A stretch of DNA of 51,961 bases, taken from positions 1 through 51,961 of the forward strand of contig JANXWC010000065.1 in assembly GCA_025351355.1 (NCBI GenBank), read 5' to 3'. The position numbers and the translations under genes were made by a program. This document shows positions 34,457 to 42,852 of this stretch, piece by piece (positions within the stretch are counted from its first letter, which is position 1; every line of letters starts with the position of its first letter). Origin of the DNA: Hyphomicrobiaceae bacterium (GTDB taxonomy: Bacteria; Pseudomonadota; Alphaproteobacteria; Rhizobiales; Hyphomicrobiaceae). The notes below the pieces were generated by a model that was not told the DNA's origin, did no database searches, and saw nothing but the letters and a program-made list of their open reading frames with translations.

Positions 34457-35554
34457 TCAGGCGTCGAGATTGCAGGCGGCCCATTGCTTGGCCTGCCGTC
34501 CGGTCAGTGCCGCGAGCGACGGCAGCTTGGGCTCTATCACGGAACGGACCAGATGCCTTTTGATGCGCCCGATGAGCGCCGGACCTTCGTAGACCATGGC
34601 CGTATAGAGCTGCACCAGCGACGCTCCGGCCTCGATCTTTTGCAGCGCTGTTTCGCCGCAGTTGACGCCGCCGATGCCGATCAAAGGCATGCGTCCGCCA
34701 GTCAGTTCGAATACGCGCGCCAACACCACCGTCGAGCGGTGAAACAGCGGCTTGCCCGAAAGCCCCCCAGTCTGGCCGCCGTTACGATCCGCTTTCAGGC
34801 CGGGCCGGCTCAAGGTGGTATTCGATATGGCGATTCCGTCGATCGCGTTTGCTAACAACCGCGCAACGATGGGCTCAAGGTCTGCTTCCGCGATGTCCGG
34901 CGCAATCTTCACCACAATCGGCCGTGACGGTGCGCCTCGCGCAACCAGCGCGGCGCGCGCCGCCATCACGCGCCCCAGCAGTGCGTCAAGCGCGGCAGGT
35001 GCCTGAAGATCGCGCAAGCCAGGCGTGTTGGGGGACGAGATGTTGATCACGAAATAGCTTGCGAGATCGTAGAACGCGTTGATGCCTGCAACATAATCCG
35101 CCGGTTTGTCGATCGTGTCCTTGTTCGCTCCGATATTGATTGCGACGATCCCGCCGCGGCCCCGTCGGGCCTCAAGACGGCGGCGCGCGGCCGCGTGTCC
35201 ACCGTTGTTGAAGCCGAGGCGATTGATCATGGCCTCGTCAGCCGTCAGCCGGAAAATACGCGGTTGCGGATTGCCCGTTTGGGCCATTGGAGTGACGGTG
35301 CCGATTTCGGCAAAACCGCAACCCATTCCGAGTACTGCATCGGGAACGCGGGCGTCCTTGTCGAAGCCTGCGGCGATGCCGATCGGATTGGGGAATTGTA
35401 AGCCGAACGCGGTGACCGCGAGCCGGGGATCGCTGTTTTCGCCGGCGCGCGGGTAAAGCCCGGCTTCGAGCGCGCGCAGCGTCATCTCATGTGCCTGCTC
35501 GGGTTCCAAACCGAATAACAGTGGTCGTGCCAATCCATACGCGAACGACAGCAT
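34457..35554 (-). CDS. pyrD: Dihydroorotate dehydrogenase (quinone), class 2
   Basis: FMN enzyme of pyrimidine synthesis that oxidises dihydroorotate to orotate with ubiquinone. It has the class 2 N-terminal helix (FAYGLARPLLFGLEPEQAHE), NPIGIAAGFDKD, the catalytic serine region NISSPNTPGLRDLQ, and the FMN-phosphate loop IGIGGVNCGE. 365 residues is typical. AGGAAT before ATG 35554 gives a good start. It is 13 bp after the DUF952 gene, a pairing common in alphaproteobacteria. Confidence 0.96.
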   Translation of the reverse strand: MLSFAYGLARPLLFGLEPEQAHEMTLRALEAGLYPRAGENSDPRLAVTAFGLQFPNPIGIAAGFDKDARVPDAVLGMGCGFAEIGTVTPMAQTGNPQPRIFRLTADEAMINRLGFNNGGHAAARRRLEARRGRGGIVAINIGANKDTIDKPADYVAGINAFYDLASYFVINISSPNTPGLRDLQAPAALDALLGRVMAARAALVARGAPSRPIVVKIAPDIAEADLEPIVARLLANAIDGIAISNTTLSRPGLKADRNGGQTGGLSGKPLFHRSTVVLARVFELTGGRMPLIGIGGVNCGETALQKIEAGASLVQLYTAMVYEGPALIGRIKRHLVRSVIEPKLPSLAALTGRQAKQWAACNLDA

Positions 35555-35567
35555 CGGATATTCCTAT

Positions 35568-35909
35568 TCAGATCATTTCCGGCGGCAAAACGTGGCGCCC
35601 ACCGGTAGGTGGCGGCAGAGGCCGCCACCAGATTACCGCGCTGATCGGCAGCGAGGCGTAGAGGTGTGGAAATTCCTGGCTGCCGCGCGACTTTTCCCAC
35701 TTCAGGTTTGCGCCGAGCCGATCGGCGTCGACCGCGGCGATAATGAGATCGGCGCGGCCCGCGAAGTGCTTCGCCAGCGTCCCTGCCGTCTGCGCCGCCG
35801 ACGAGAAATGGATAAAGCCGTCGCGCTTGTCGTCCGACGATCCGTTGAAGTGGCCAACGGCCTGTGCCTGACGCCAGCTTGCCTCGTCGATGATCTTGTA
35901 AATCAGCAT
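35568..35909 (-). CDS. DUF952 domain protein
   Basis: A small protein of 113 residues with the DUF952 pattern: IYKIIDEASWRQA, DGFIHFSSAAQ and LKWEKSRGSQEFPHLY. The family has an ADP-ribosyltransferase-like fold, but its function is unknown. GGAAACTG just upstream favours ATG 35909 over the in-frame start at 35987. It is first in an operon with pyrD. Confidence 0.9.
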   Translation of the reverse strand: MLIYKIIDEASWRQAQAVGHFNGSSDDKRDGFIHFSSAAQTAGTLAKHFAGRADLIIAAVDADRLGANLKWEKSRGSQEFPHLYASLPISAVIWWRPLPPPTGGRHVLPPEMI

Positions 35910-36097
35910 CAGTTTCCAGGGCGTGGAATTTGCAAAACCGGCGACGAAGGGGCACCAATCATATCGCGCGTTGAGATGCAACCGCAAGATGCCGCTCGAT
36001 CAGAATGAAAACTGTTTCATTGCAAGCATATTGTAGTTCCGGCAAGACGCGCGAATAATGCACGCGAAGAGTTCATGCGTGGAGATTGTGGTCCCAG

Positions 36098-37795
36098 ATG
36101 ATCCCCCAACTTGCCTCCCAATCGCTCACAATCGAGCAACTGTTTTCTGCGCCCTTCCTGTTCGTTTCGCCGAGCTTTCAGCGACCGTACTCGTGGCAGG
36201 TCGAGACTGCCGAACGGCTGCTCGGCGATCTGCTGGCAGCTTCGTCGTGCAGCCACGGCGAGGTCTATTTTCTCGGCGCCCTATTGTTGGTCGATGCGCC
36301 TGTGATGGGCGACATAAAATCAAACCCGCCTGCGGACGGTGGCGCGCGCGTTTTTGAAATTATCGATGGCCAGCAGAGGATTGTGACACTGGCCATCCTG
36401 GCCGCGGTGCTCCGCGATCTCTGGGCCGAGGCGAACCCGATGATGTCGAAACGGTTCGCTGCGGCAGTGACCACGGCGGGAAGCGACCATGCGCGCGTGC
36501 GGTTGCGTCGGTTGGACGATGAGTTCTTGCGACTTTGCATCAGTGCGCCCGGCGCCGTGATCCGGGCGCCGCAGGTCGAACCAATTTCCGATCCACAGCG
36601 CCGCATTCTCGATATTCGCGATTTCTTCGTGCGACAATTGCAAGTCATCGAGCCCGAGGACTTGCAGCGCCTGGCCGTCTATCTCTTGGAAAAATGCGCG
36701 GTCGTTGCGATTGTGACCAATACTATCGACCGTGCCTATCAGATGTTCACGGTGTTGAACGATTCAGGGGAGCCGCTGACCAGGAACGATATCCTGAAGG
36801 CCGAACTGATCGGCCAGATTGCGCAGGCCGATCGCGCCCGCGCCACGGAAGTATGGGAAGAGGCTGAGCAAAGGCTTGGCAACGACTTCGAACAGCTCTT
36901 CAGCTTCCTGCGCTCACGATCGGCGCATGCCAATGAACCCATTGTGGAGGCGTTGCGCGCAGAGGTTGCCGAGATGCCGGGCGGTGCCGCAGCGTTCGTT
37001 TTCGATGTCTTGGTACCGGCCAGCCGCATTGTGGCGCGTATTCTCGGTGCCAATCACCAGGGCGCACCGGAGTCGCCGAGAATCAATAATTTGTTGCGCT
37101 ATCTTGGCTGGCTGCCGGGACAGGAATGGATTCCGCCGGTGCTGGCATTCTGGTCGCGGTACGGTGCCGATGCAGCGGCGCTGCTCGAATTCCTAACGGC
37201 AATGGATCGATTTGCCTATGGCGCGAGGTTGCAGGGGCTGGGCGCGGGCAAGCGCACGCAACGGATGGCAGCTACGACGGCGCTGATCGAGTCGGGCCGG
37301 GCAGCGCGGGGCCCGTGGCTGCCCCTACAGTTCGGCCGCGATGAATTGCGCGCCATCCAGTTCAGCCTGCGCGACCTGCATAAGCGCAGCCCGCAAATCT
37401 GCCGTTTATTGTTGATGCGGCTCGACGAGTATTTCGGTGGCCCGCCGCTGTCGCCCGTGGCGCCGATGACGGTCGAGCATATTCTACCGTTGCGGGTTGC
37501 GTCCGGTGCGCGATGGAGCACGGATTTCCCGGACGCCGACATGCGGCTGAAACTGGCAACATGTCTGGGTAATCTGACGCTGGTGCCGGGGCCCATCAAC
37601 GAGCGTGCCGCCAATCACGATTTTGCAAAAAAACTGGCGATCTATTTCTCGGGCGACAATCAGATCTCCAAGCTCACCGAGGAACTGCGCCACGTTGCCG
37701 GCTGGACACCGGCTGCCATCGAGACACGGCTTACGCGGCTAACCAACGGTCTGCGTCAGCTGTGGGGCTGGGACGACGGTGTCAGCGCGCGTTGA
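36098..37795 (+). CDS. DUF262/DUF1524 (GmrSD-like) protein, putative modification-dependent restriction enzyme
   Basis: The N-terminal DUF262 (ParB-like) domain has PSFQRPYSW at 25-33 and the nucleotide-hydrolysis motif DGQQR at 90-94. The C-terminal DUF1524 domain has the His-Me-type nuclease motif VEHILP at 459-464, then GNLTLV around 491-496 and a later N-x-x-F-x-x-K segment. This fusion resembles the type IV enzyme GmrSD and its relatives, which cut DNA with modified bases, typically in phages. At 565 residues it is single-chain and compact. It stands alone between the divergent DUF952-pyrD operon and convergent galU. The ATG at 36098 is chosen over the TTG at 36086. Confidence 0.85.
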   Translation: MIPQLASQSLTIEQLFSAPFLFVSPSFQRPYSWQVETAERLLGDLLAASSCSHGEVYFLGALLLVDAPVMGDIKSNPPADGGARVFEIIDGQQRIVTLAILAAVLRDLWAEANPMMSKRFAAAVTTAGSDHARVRLRRLDDEFLRLCISAPGAVIRAPQVEPISDPQRRILDIRDFFVRQLQVIEPEDLQRLAVYLLEKCAVVAIVTNTIDRAYQMFTVLNDSGEPLTRNDILKAELIGQIAQADRARATEVWEEAEQRLGNDFEQLFSFLRSRSAHANEPIVEALRAEVAEMPGGAAAFVFDVLVPASRIVARILGANHQGAPESPRINNLLRYLGWLPGQEWIPPVLAFWSRYGADAAALLEFLTAMDRFAYGARLQGLGAGKRTQRMAATTALIESGRAARGPWLPLQFGRDELRAIQFSLRDLHKRSPQICRLLLMRLDEYFGGPPLSPVAPMTVEHILPLRVASGARWSTDFPDADMRLKLATCLGNLTLVPGPINERAANHDFAKKLAIYFSGDNQISKLTEELRHVAGWTPAAIETRLTRLTNGLRQLWGWDDGVSAR

Positions 37796-37817
37796 TGCCG
37801 GCCCATCGCCCGTCCCC

Positions 37818-38711
37818 TCAAAGCAGCTTTTTGATCTCACTCTTTAACGCGGGGGCGAGGTCCGGCCGTGCCAATGCATAAGCGACGTTGGCAGTCAGCC
37901 AACCGATTTTGGAGCCGCAGTCGTAGATCTCGCCATCGAAGCGGACGGCGTGGAACGGCTGACCGGGCTCTGCTGCCAGCTTGATCATCGCGTCGGTGAG
38001 CTGGATTTCGCCGCCCGCGCCACTTTCCTGTTCGGCCAACAGCGAGAAGATCTGTGGTTGCAGGATATAACGTCCTGTAATGTGCAGGTTTGACGGAGCC
38101 GTGCCGCGCGGCGGTTTCTCGACCATCTGCGTGATCGCCGTCACCTTGGCGCTGGCATCGGCGACTCCGCAGATACCGTAGAGATGCGCCTGATCTTCCG
38201 GCACGGGCTTGACGGCGATATGATTGCCGCCGTGCGCCGCATAGGCATCCATCATCTCGGCCAAGCACGGCCGTTGGTGCTGATGCAGCATATCCGGCAA
38301 TAGCAGTGCGAACGGCTCGTCGCCGACCAATTCGCGCGCGCACCACACGGCATGGCCAAGACCCAACGGCGCCTGCTGACGGGTAAAGCTCGCCTGACCC
38401 GGCTTGGGCAAGTCACGGTTGAGGGCCTCCAACTCGCTTGTCTTGCCGCGCATCTCCAGCATACTTTCAAGCTCGAACTGGCTGTCGAAATGATCCTCGA
38501 TCACACCCTTGTTGCGCCCGGTTACGAAAATGAAGAATTCGATGCCGGCAGCACGCGCCTCATCGACTACGTGCTGGATCACCGGCCGGTCGACAACCGT
38601 CAGCATTTCCTTGGGCATCGCCTTGGTCGCCGGCAGAAAACGGGTGCCGAGGCCGGCCACCGGGAATACGGCCTTGCGGATCTTGCGCGGTTTTGCGTCG
38701 GTTCCTGACAT
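37818..38711 (-). CDS. galU: UTP-glucose-1-phosphate uridylyltransferase
   Basis: Makes UDP-glucose from UTP and glucose-1-phosphate for envelope polysaccharides. The N-terminus reads KAVFPVAGLGTRFLPATKAM with the nucleotide-binding loop, followed by EMLTVVDRPVIQHVVDEA and the GHAVWCARE and LLPDML segments. 297 residues is typical of GalU. It is divergent from galE, whose substrate it produces. Confidence 0.96.
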   Translation of the reverse strand: MSGTDAKPRKIRKAVFPVAGLGTRFLPATKAMPKEMLTVVDRPVIQHVVDEARAAGIEFFIFVTGRNKGVIEDHFDSQFELESMLEMRGKTSELEALNRDLPKPGQASFTRQQAPLGLGHAVWCARELVGDEPFALLLPDMLHQHQRPCLAEMMDAYAAHGGNHIAVKPVPEDQAHLYGICGVADASAKVTAITQMVEKPPRGTAPSNLHITGRYILQPQIFSLLAEQESGAGGEIQLTDAMIKLAAEPGQPFHAVRFDGEIYDCGSKIGWLTANVAYALARPDLAPALKSEIKKLL

Positions 38712-38853
38712 GGATCACTGTTCCTCAACGGTAAATTTCGATCATCCAACCGAAGATGTTGCAGGCTTCGCATAAACTGCTAAGCGGTCAGCGGGCAAGG
38801 GGTGTTTGCAGTTGTGATGTTTCGGCGCACGGCATGAGAATAACGAGGAACCA

Positions 38854-39843
38854 ATGAGCATTCTGGTGACGGGCGGCTGCGGTTATATCGGCAGCCATAT
38901 GGTCTACGAGCTGACTGACGCCGGCCATGAAGTCGTTGTGTTGGACAATCTCACCACGGGCTTCAAGTGGGCCTTGCCGCTGCAAGCCAAGCTGGTGGTG
39001 GGCGACATCGGCGATATCGAGCTGGCGCAAAGCGTCATCGCCCGACATGGCGTTACCGCGATCATCCATTTCGCCGGGTCGGTCGTGGTGCCAGATTCGG
39101 TTGCCGATCCGCTCGGATATTATCTGAACAACACTGTGCGGTCGCGTGCGCTGATGGAGGCGGCGGTTAAAAGCGGCGTCAAGCAATTCATCTTCTCCTC
39201 GACAGCGGCCGTCTATGGCATGGCCAAGGAGATGCCGGTGCGCGAGACGACGCTGCTCGAGCCGATGTCGCCCTACGGTTCATCGAAACTGATGACGGAG
39301 ATCATGCTGCGCGACACCGCATTGGCGCACGATTTTCGCTATGTGGCCTTGCGCTATTTCAATGTCGCGGGCGCCGATCCCAAGGGTCGCACGGGGCAAT
39401 CGACCAAGGGCGCCACGCACCTCATCAAGGTGGCATGTGAGACAGCACTCGGCAAGCGCCCGGGCATGGAAGTGTTCGGCACCGACTATGATACGCCTGA
39501 CGGCACCTGTGTGCGCGACTATATTCACGTCAAGGATCTGGCGCGGGCGCACGTTGCGGCACTTGCGCATCTCGCTGCGGGCGGCCAATCCGACATCTTC
39601 AATTGCGGCTATGGCAAAGGCTATTCCGTGCTGGAGGTGATCGAGGCGGTGAAGCGAGTTTCGAAAAAGGCGCTGGCGGCCAAGATGAGCCCGCGACGAC
39701 CGGGTGATCCCGCCTCCATCGTCGCCGCGTCGGACAAGATCCGCGGCGCGCTCGGCTGGAAACCCGAACACGACAACCTCGATCTGATCGTCGAACACGC
39801 GCTCGCCTGGGAAGCGCATCTGGCGAAACGTAACGTTGCCTGA
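38854..39843 (+). CDS. galE: UDP-glucose 4-epimerase
   Basis: An extended SDR that interconverts UDP-glucose and UDP-galactose. The start MSILVTGGCGYIGSHM contains the GxxGxxG NAD motif. The catalytic region has SSTAAVYG and YGSSKL with Tyr and Lys, followed by RYFNVAGAD. 329 residues is usual. GAGGAACC upstream of ATG 38854 is a good RBS. It is divergent from galU across 142 bp; both serve nucleotide-sugar supply. Confidence 0.96.
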   Translation: MSILVTGGCGYIGSHMVYELTDAGHEVVVLDNLTTGFKWALPLQAKLVVGDIGDIELAQSVIARHGVTAIIHFAGSVVVPDSVADPLGYYLNNTVRSRALMEAAVKSGVKQFIFSSTAAVYGMAKEMPVRETTLLEPMSPYGSSKLMTEIMLRDTALAHDFRYVALRYFNVAGADPKGRTGQSTKGATHLIKVACETALGKRPGMEVFGTDYDTPDGTCVRDYIHVKDLARAHVAALAHLAAGGQSDIFNCGYGKGYSVLEVIEAVKRVSKKALAAKMSPRRPGDPASIVAASDKIRGALGWKPEHDNLDLIVEHALAWEAHLAKRNVA

Positions 39844-39865
39844 TCCGCCGATCCGCCGATCCGCC
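39842..39865 (+). repeat. Three tandem copies of GATCCGCC
   Basis: Perfect 8-bp unit repeated three times, overlapping the last base of the galE stop codon. This looks like replication slippage; it may vary between strains. Confidence 0.8.
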
Positions 39866-39934
39866 TTGTCATGCCGCAAAGCCTGCTCAATTCCGATATA
39901 GCAACTGGGCGTGGCGGGAAGCAGGGAGAACGGC

Positions 39935-41185
39935 GTGGCTGGTTTCAGAGGGATGGTGGCGGTGCTGCTGGGGTTGCTGGCAGGATTGCCGCAGTCAGCC
40001 GTGGCGGAGGATTTTCCGACCTTCATCGCCGGCCTGTGGCCGGAGGCGAGCCGGCCGCCCTACAGCATTACGCGGCCGACTTTTGACCGCGCGACCGTCG
40101 GTCTGACACCGGATCTTTCACTGCCGGATCTGCAAATACCGGGTCGCCCGCCGCAGGCGCCATCCGGCCAAGCCGAGTTCATCCGACCGCCGCAGGATTA
40201 CCTGAAGGCGAGCCAGCTGGCCCATCTGGCGCAACAGGGGCGCGCGCTCGCCCAGCAGCATGCGGCGTCACTGCGGCGGATCGAGAGCGAAATCGGTGTC
40301 GAAGGCCCGATTGTGCTGGCCATATGGGGCCGTGAGACGGCATTCGGCACCTACAAGTTGCCGCACAATGCGTTGCGGGTTTTGGCCACGCAAGCCTATG
40401 TCGGTCGTCGCAAGGAGGAGTTCCGCCGAGAATTCCTCTATGCGCTGAAGCTGGTCGAAGATCGCATCGTCGAGCCGGCGGCCATGCGCGCCTCCTGGGC
40501 CGGTGCCATGGGCATGACGCAGTTCATGCCGTCGGAATTCTACGTGTCGCTGAAAGGGCTGAATGGGGGGCGTCCGGATCTGTTCAACTCGGTGCCCGAT
40601 GCGCTGGCCTCGGCAGCCAACCAGCTACAGCAGAAAGGATGGATCAAAGGTCTACCGTGGGGCGTCGAGGTGGACATTCCGGCAACTGCCGATTGTGCCC
40701 TGGAAGGCCCGTTGCAGGCGCGACCCCTTGCCCAATGGGCGGCACTTGGCTTCAGGCGCAGCGACGGCAGAGCGTTCACCAATTCAGAGCTGGCAATCGA
40801 AGCCTACCTCATGTCTCCCGGCGGGGCCTACGGTCCGGCATTCCTGGTCACGGAAAACTATAAAGTTATTCGCCGCTATAACACCTCAGATCTTTATGCG
40901 ACATTTGTCGGCACGCTGGCGGATCGCATTGCTGGAGGTGGCGATTTCAGGCGGGCGTGGAGCAACATAGCGCAATTGACCGAGCGCGACGTGGCGAGCA
41001 TCCAGGCGATGCTGCGGGAACGCGGCAGTGGCATCGAAAAGCTCGATGGCAAGACAGGGTCAAATACGCGGGCGGAAATCGGCGCATTTCAGCGCAAGGC
41101 AGGTATCAAGGTCGATTGCTGGCCCACGGCCGCCCTGCTGCAGACTTTGAAAACGACGTCATCAGGTGCAGCGAACAGGAAATAG
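39935..41185 (+). CDS. MltB-type lytic murein transglycosylase 1
   Basis: A signal peptide (VAVLLGLLAGLPQSAVA) leads into the MltB/SLT_2 domain. The catalytic glutamate is E134 in AIWGRETAFGTY, and WAGAMGMTQFMPSEF is the family motif. A peptidoglycan-binding repeat (ERDVASIQAMLRERG and following) ends the 416-residue protein. It cleaves the MurNAc-GlcNAc bond, forming 1,6-anhydro ends. AGGGAG 6 nt before GTG 39935 decides the start over a GTG at 39911. It is followed by a paralogue 49 bp downstream. Confidence 0.92.
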   Translation: MAGFRGMVAVLLGLLAGLPQSAVAEDFPTFIAGLWPEASRPPYSITRPTFDRATVGLTPDLSLPDLQIPGRPPQAPSGQAEFIRPPQDYLKASQLAHLAQQGRALAQQHAASLRRIESEIGVEGPIVLAIWGRETAFGTYKLPHNALRVLATQAYVGRRKEEFRREFLYALKLVEDRIVEPAAMRASWAGAMGMTQFMPSEFYVSLKGLNGGRPDLFNSVPDALASAANQLQQKGWIKGLPWGVEVDIPATADCALEGPLQARPLAQWAALGFRRSDGRAFTNSELAIEAYLMSPGGAYGPAFLVTENYKVIRRYNTSDLYATFVGTLADRIAGGGDFRRAWSNIAQLTERDVASIQAMLRERGSGIEKLDGKTGSNTRAEIGAFQRKAGIKVDCWPTAALLQTLKTTSSGAANRK

Positions 41186-41234
41186 TTGGAAGGGAGCGCC
41201 CGCAGTGGCTGAAGTCAGGCAACGAGATCTCACC

Positions 41235-42638
41235 ATGACAAATTCCACCCCGGCAGAGGGCGCAGTCGAAAGGCGCCACACTGTATCTTTATGGTTCTAT
41301 CTGGCAGGCGCGCTGGCGTTTCTGATCGGCTGCTACCTGCTGTTTCTCGAGGACGGTGTTCAATCGCGAACGACGTTGCCCTCGTTGTCGCCGCGCACGC
41401 AATTGCAGGACGGAAATACGGCGATGGAGGCGCGCGCAGATATTCGCACTGGTACTGTGAAAAGCAGCGAAGTTGCGGCGATCTATACAGCGGTAGCCCG
41501 GCCGTTTTCCGGCGACTTCATTGCCAGCGTCTGGAAGGATGCGGAAGCTGCTGGTGTGCGTCGGGTGACGTTCGATCGTGCATTTGCGGCCAACGCGGTC
41601 TCGGACCCGTCGATCGAATCGCTCAACGCCAGCCAACCCGAATTCGATCGTACAATTGGCGATTACGTGACGACGATCGTCAACGCCGACCGGATTGCTG
41701 TGGGGCGCGCGCGGCTCGAGCAGCACGCCTTCATTCTCGATGCGATCGAACGCCGGTATGGCGTGGACCGCCATATCCTGCTGGCGATCTGGGGCATCGA
41801 AACGAACTTCGGCCTAGCCAAGGGTGACCGCAGCGTAATTCGCTCGTTGGCCACCCTTGCCTCGGTCGATGCACGCCGGTCGGCTTTCTGGCGCACAGAG
41901 TTGACGGCGGCCCTGCGGATTCTCGATCAGGACTCCATCGCACCGGAGCGGCTGGTCGGCTCGTGGGCCGGGGCGATGGGACACACGCAATTCATGCCGT
42001 CGACATACCTGAAGCACGCCGTCGATTTCGATGGCGATGGGACACGCGATATATGGTCGTCCGTGCCCGATGCCTTGGCGTCGACCGCGCGGTATTTACA
42101 GGCCTCTGGCTGGGTTGCGCTGCGACCTTGGGGCCGAGAAGTCGTGCTGCCGGCCAATTTTGATTTTTCGCTTGCCACGCCATCGGCGGGCCGCAGCATC
42201 GCTGCCTGGCGCATTTTAGGCTTGCGGGCCCAAGGCGGCATCATGCCCACTGACGATAGCGGCGCGTGGCAGCTCGTGGTGCCCGCGGGCGCAGGTGGGC
42301 CGGCCCTGCTTGTTTCGCAGAACTTCGACGCCTTGTTGAGTTATAACCGCGCCTATTCCTATGCCGTTGCCGTTGGCGTACTTGCTGATAAAATCGCCGG
42401 TATTGGTGGTGTTCAGGCGGCATGGCCAGCCGGTGATGTGGCCATGACACGCGATCAACGTGTCGAGCTGCAGGAAATCCTGGTGTCGCAGGGTTACGAC
42501 ACAGGTGGCGTCGACGGCATCCTGGGTACCAAAACACGGGACGCTATCCGGGTTTTCCAGAAATCGAAGGGTATGGCGGCCGACGGTCATCCGAGCATTG
42601 TTCTGCTCAATCGTCTGCGAAGCGAACGCCGGCTTTAG
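41235..42638 (+). CDS. MltB-type lytic murein transglycosylase 2, membrane-anchored
   Basis: Same domain order as the preceding gene: the catalytic glutamate is E189 in AIWGIETNFGLA, then WAGAMGHTQFMPSTY, and a C-terminal peptidoglycan-binding domain (LVSQGYDTGGVDGILGTKTR). Instead of a cleaved signal it has a hydrophobic helix near residues 18-37 (LWFYLAGALAFLIGCYLLF), suggesting an inner-membrane anchor. The ATG at 41235 is preferred; the frame also stays open upstream, overlapping the first gene's end. The two genes are likely an ancient tandem duplication with divided location. Confidence 0.9.
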   Translation: MTNSTPAEGAVERRHTVSLWFYLAGALAFLIGCYLLFLEDGVQSRTTLPSLSPRTQLQDGNTAMEARADIRTGTVKSSEVAAIYTAVARPFSGDFIASVWKDAEAAGVRRVTFDRAFAANAVSDPSIESLNASQPEFDRTIGDYVTTIVNADRIAVGRARLEQHAFILDAIERRYGVDRHILLAIWGIETNFGLAKGDRSVIRSLATLASVDARRSAFWRTELTAALRILDQDSIAPERLVGSWAGAMGHTQFMPSTYLKHAVDFDGDGTRDIWSSVPDALASTARYLQASGWVALRPWGREVVLPANFDFSLATPSAGRSIAAWRILGLRAQGGIMPTDDSGAWQLVVPAGAGGPALLVSQNFDALLSYNRAYSYAVAVGVLADKIAGIGGVQAAWPAGDVAMTRDQRVELQEILVSQGYDTGGVDGILGTKTRDAIRVFQKSKGMAADGHPSIVLLNRLRSERRL

Positions 42639-42772
42639 CTAGGGGCTCGTTGTCCGCATTGCCTTGGTGATGGCGCATCTTTGGGGTCGACTGGGTAGGT
42701 GTAATCGTGGCATCTGACAGCGACAGTTCTGCGAATCCTGGGTGGCGACGGTTTTGCTTGATGAGTTGCGAT

Positions 42773-42839
42773 CCTATTTCGTTGTTTGTCGTGCATCCTT
42801 GCAGGAAAACTGCTCACACTTTTCCGGAAGTACTCCAGG
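42773..42839. repeat. Intergenic mosaic repeat, copy A (partial)
   Basis: From CCTATTTCGTTG to CCGGAAGTACTCCAGG this stretch aligns with 51740-51830: both share TTGTCGTGC, a (C/G)-AAAA-C-GCT core with CACAC, and CCGGAAG-ACTC-AGG. The palindromic left part seen in copies B and C is missing. It lies directly before the SGNH gene start. Confidence 0.55.
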
Positions 42840-42852
42840 AGTTTGCATTTCC

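Noticed and set aside
42742-42852. N-terminal extension of the SGNH protein
   Set aside because: It is encoded by intergenic repeat copy A and would place 37 odd residues before a good signal peptide.
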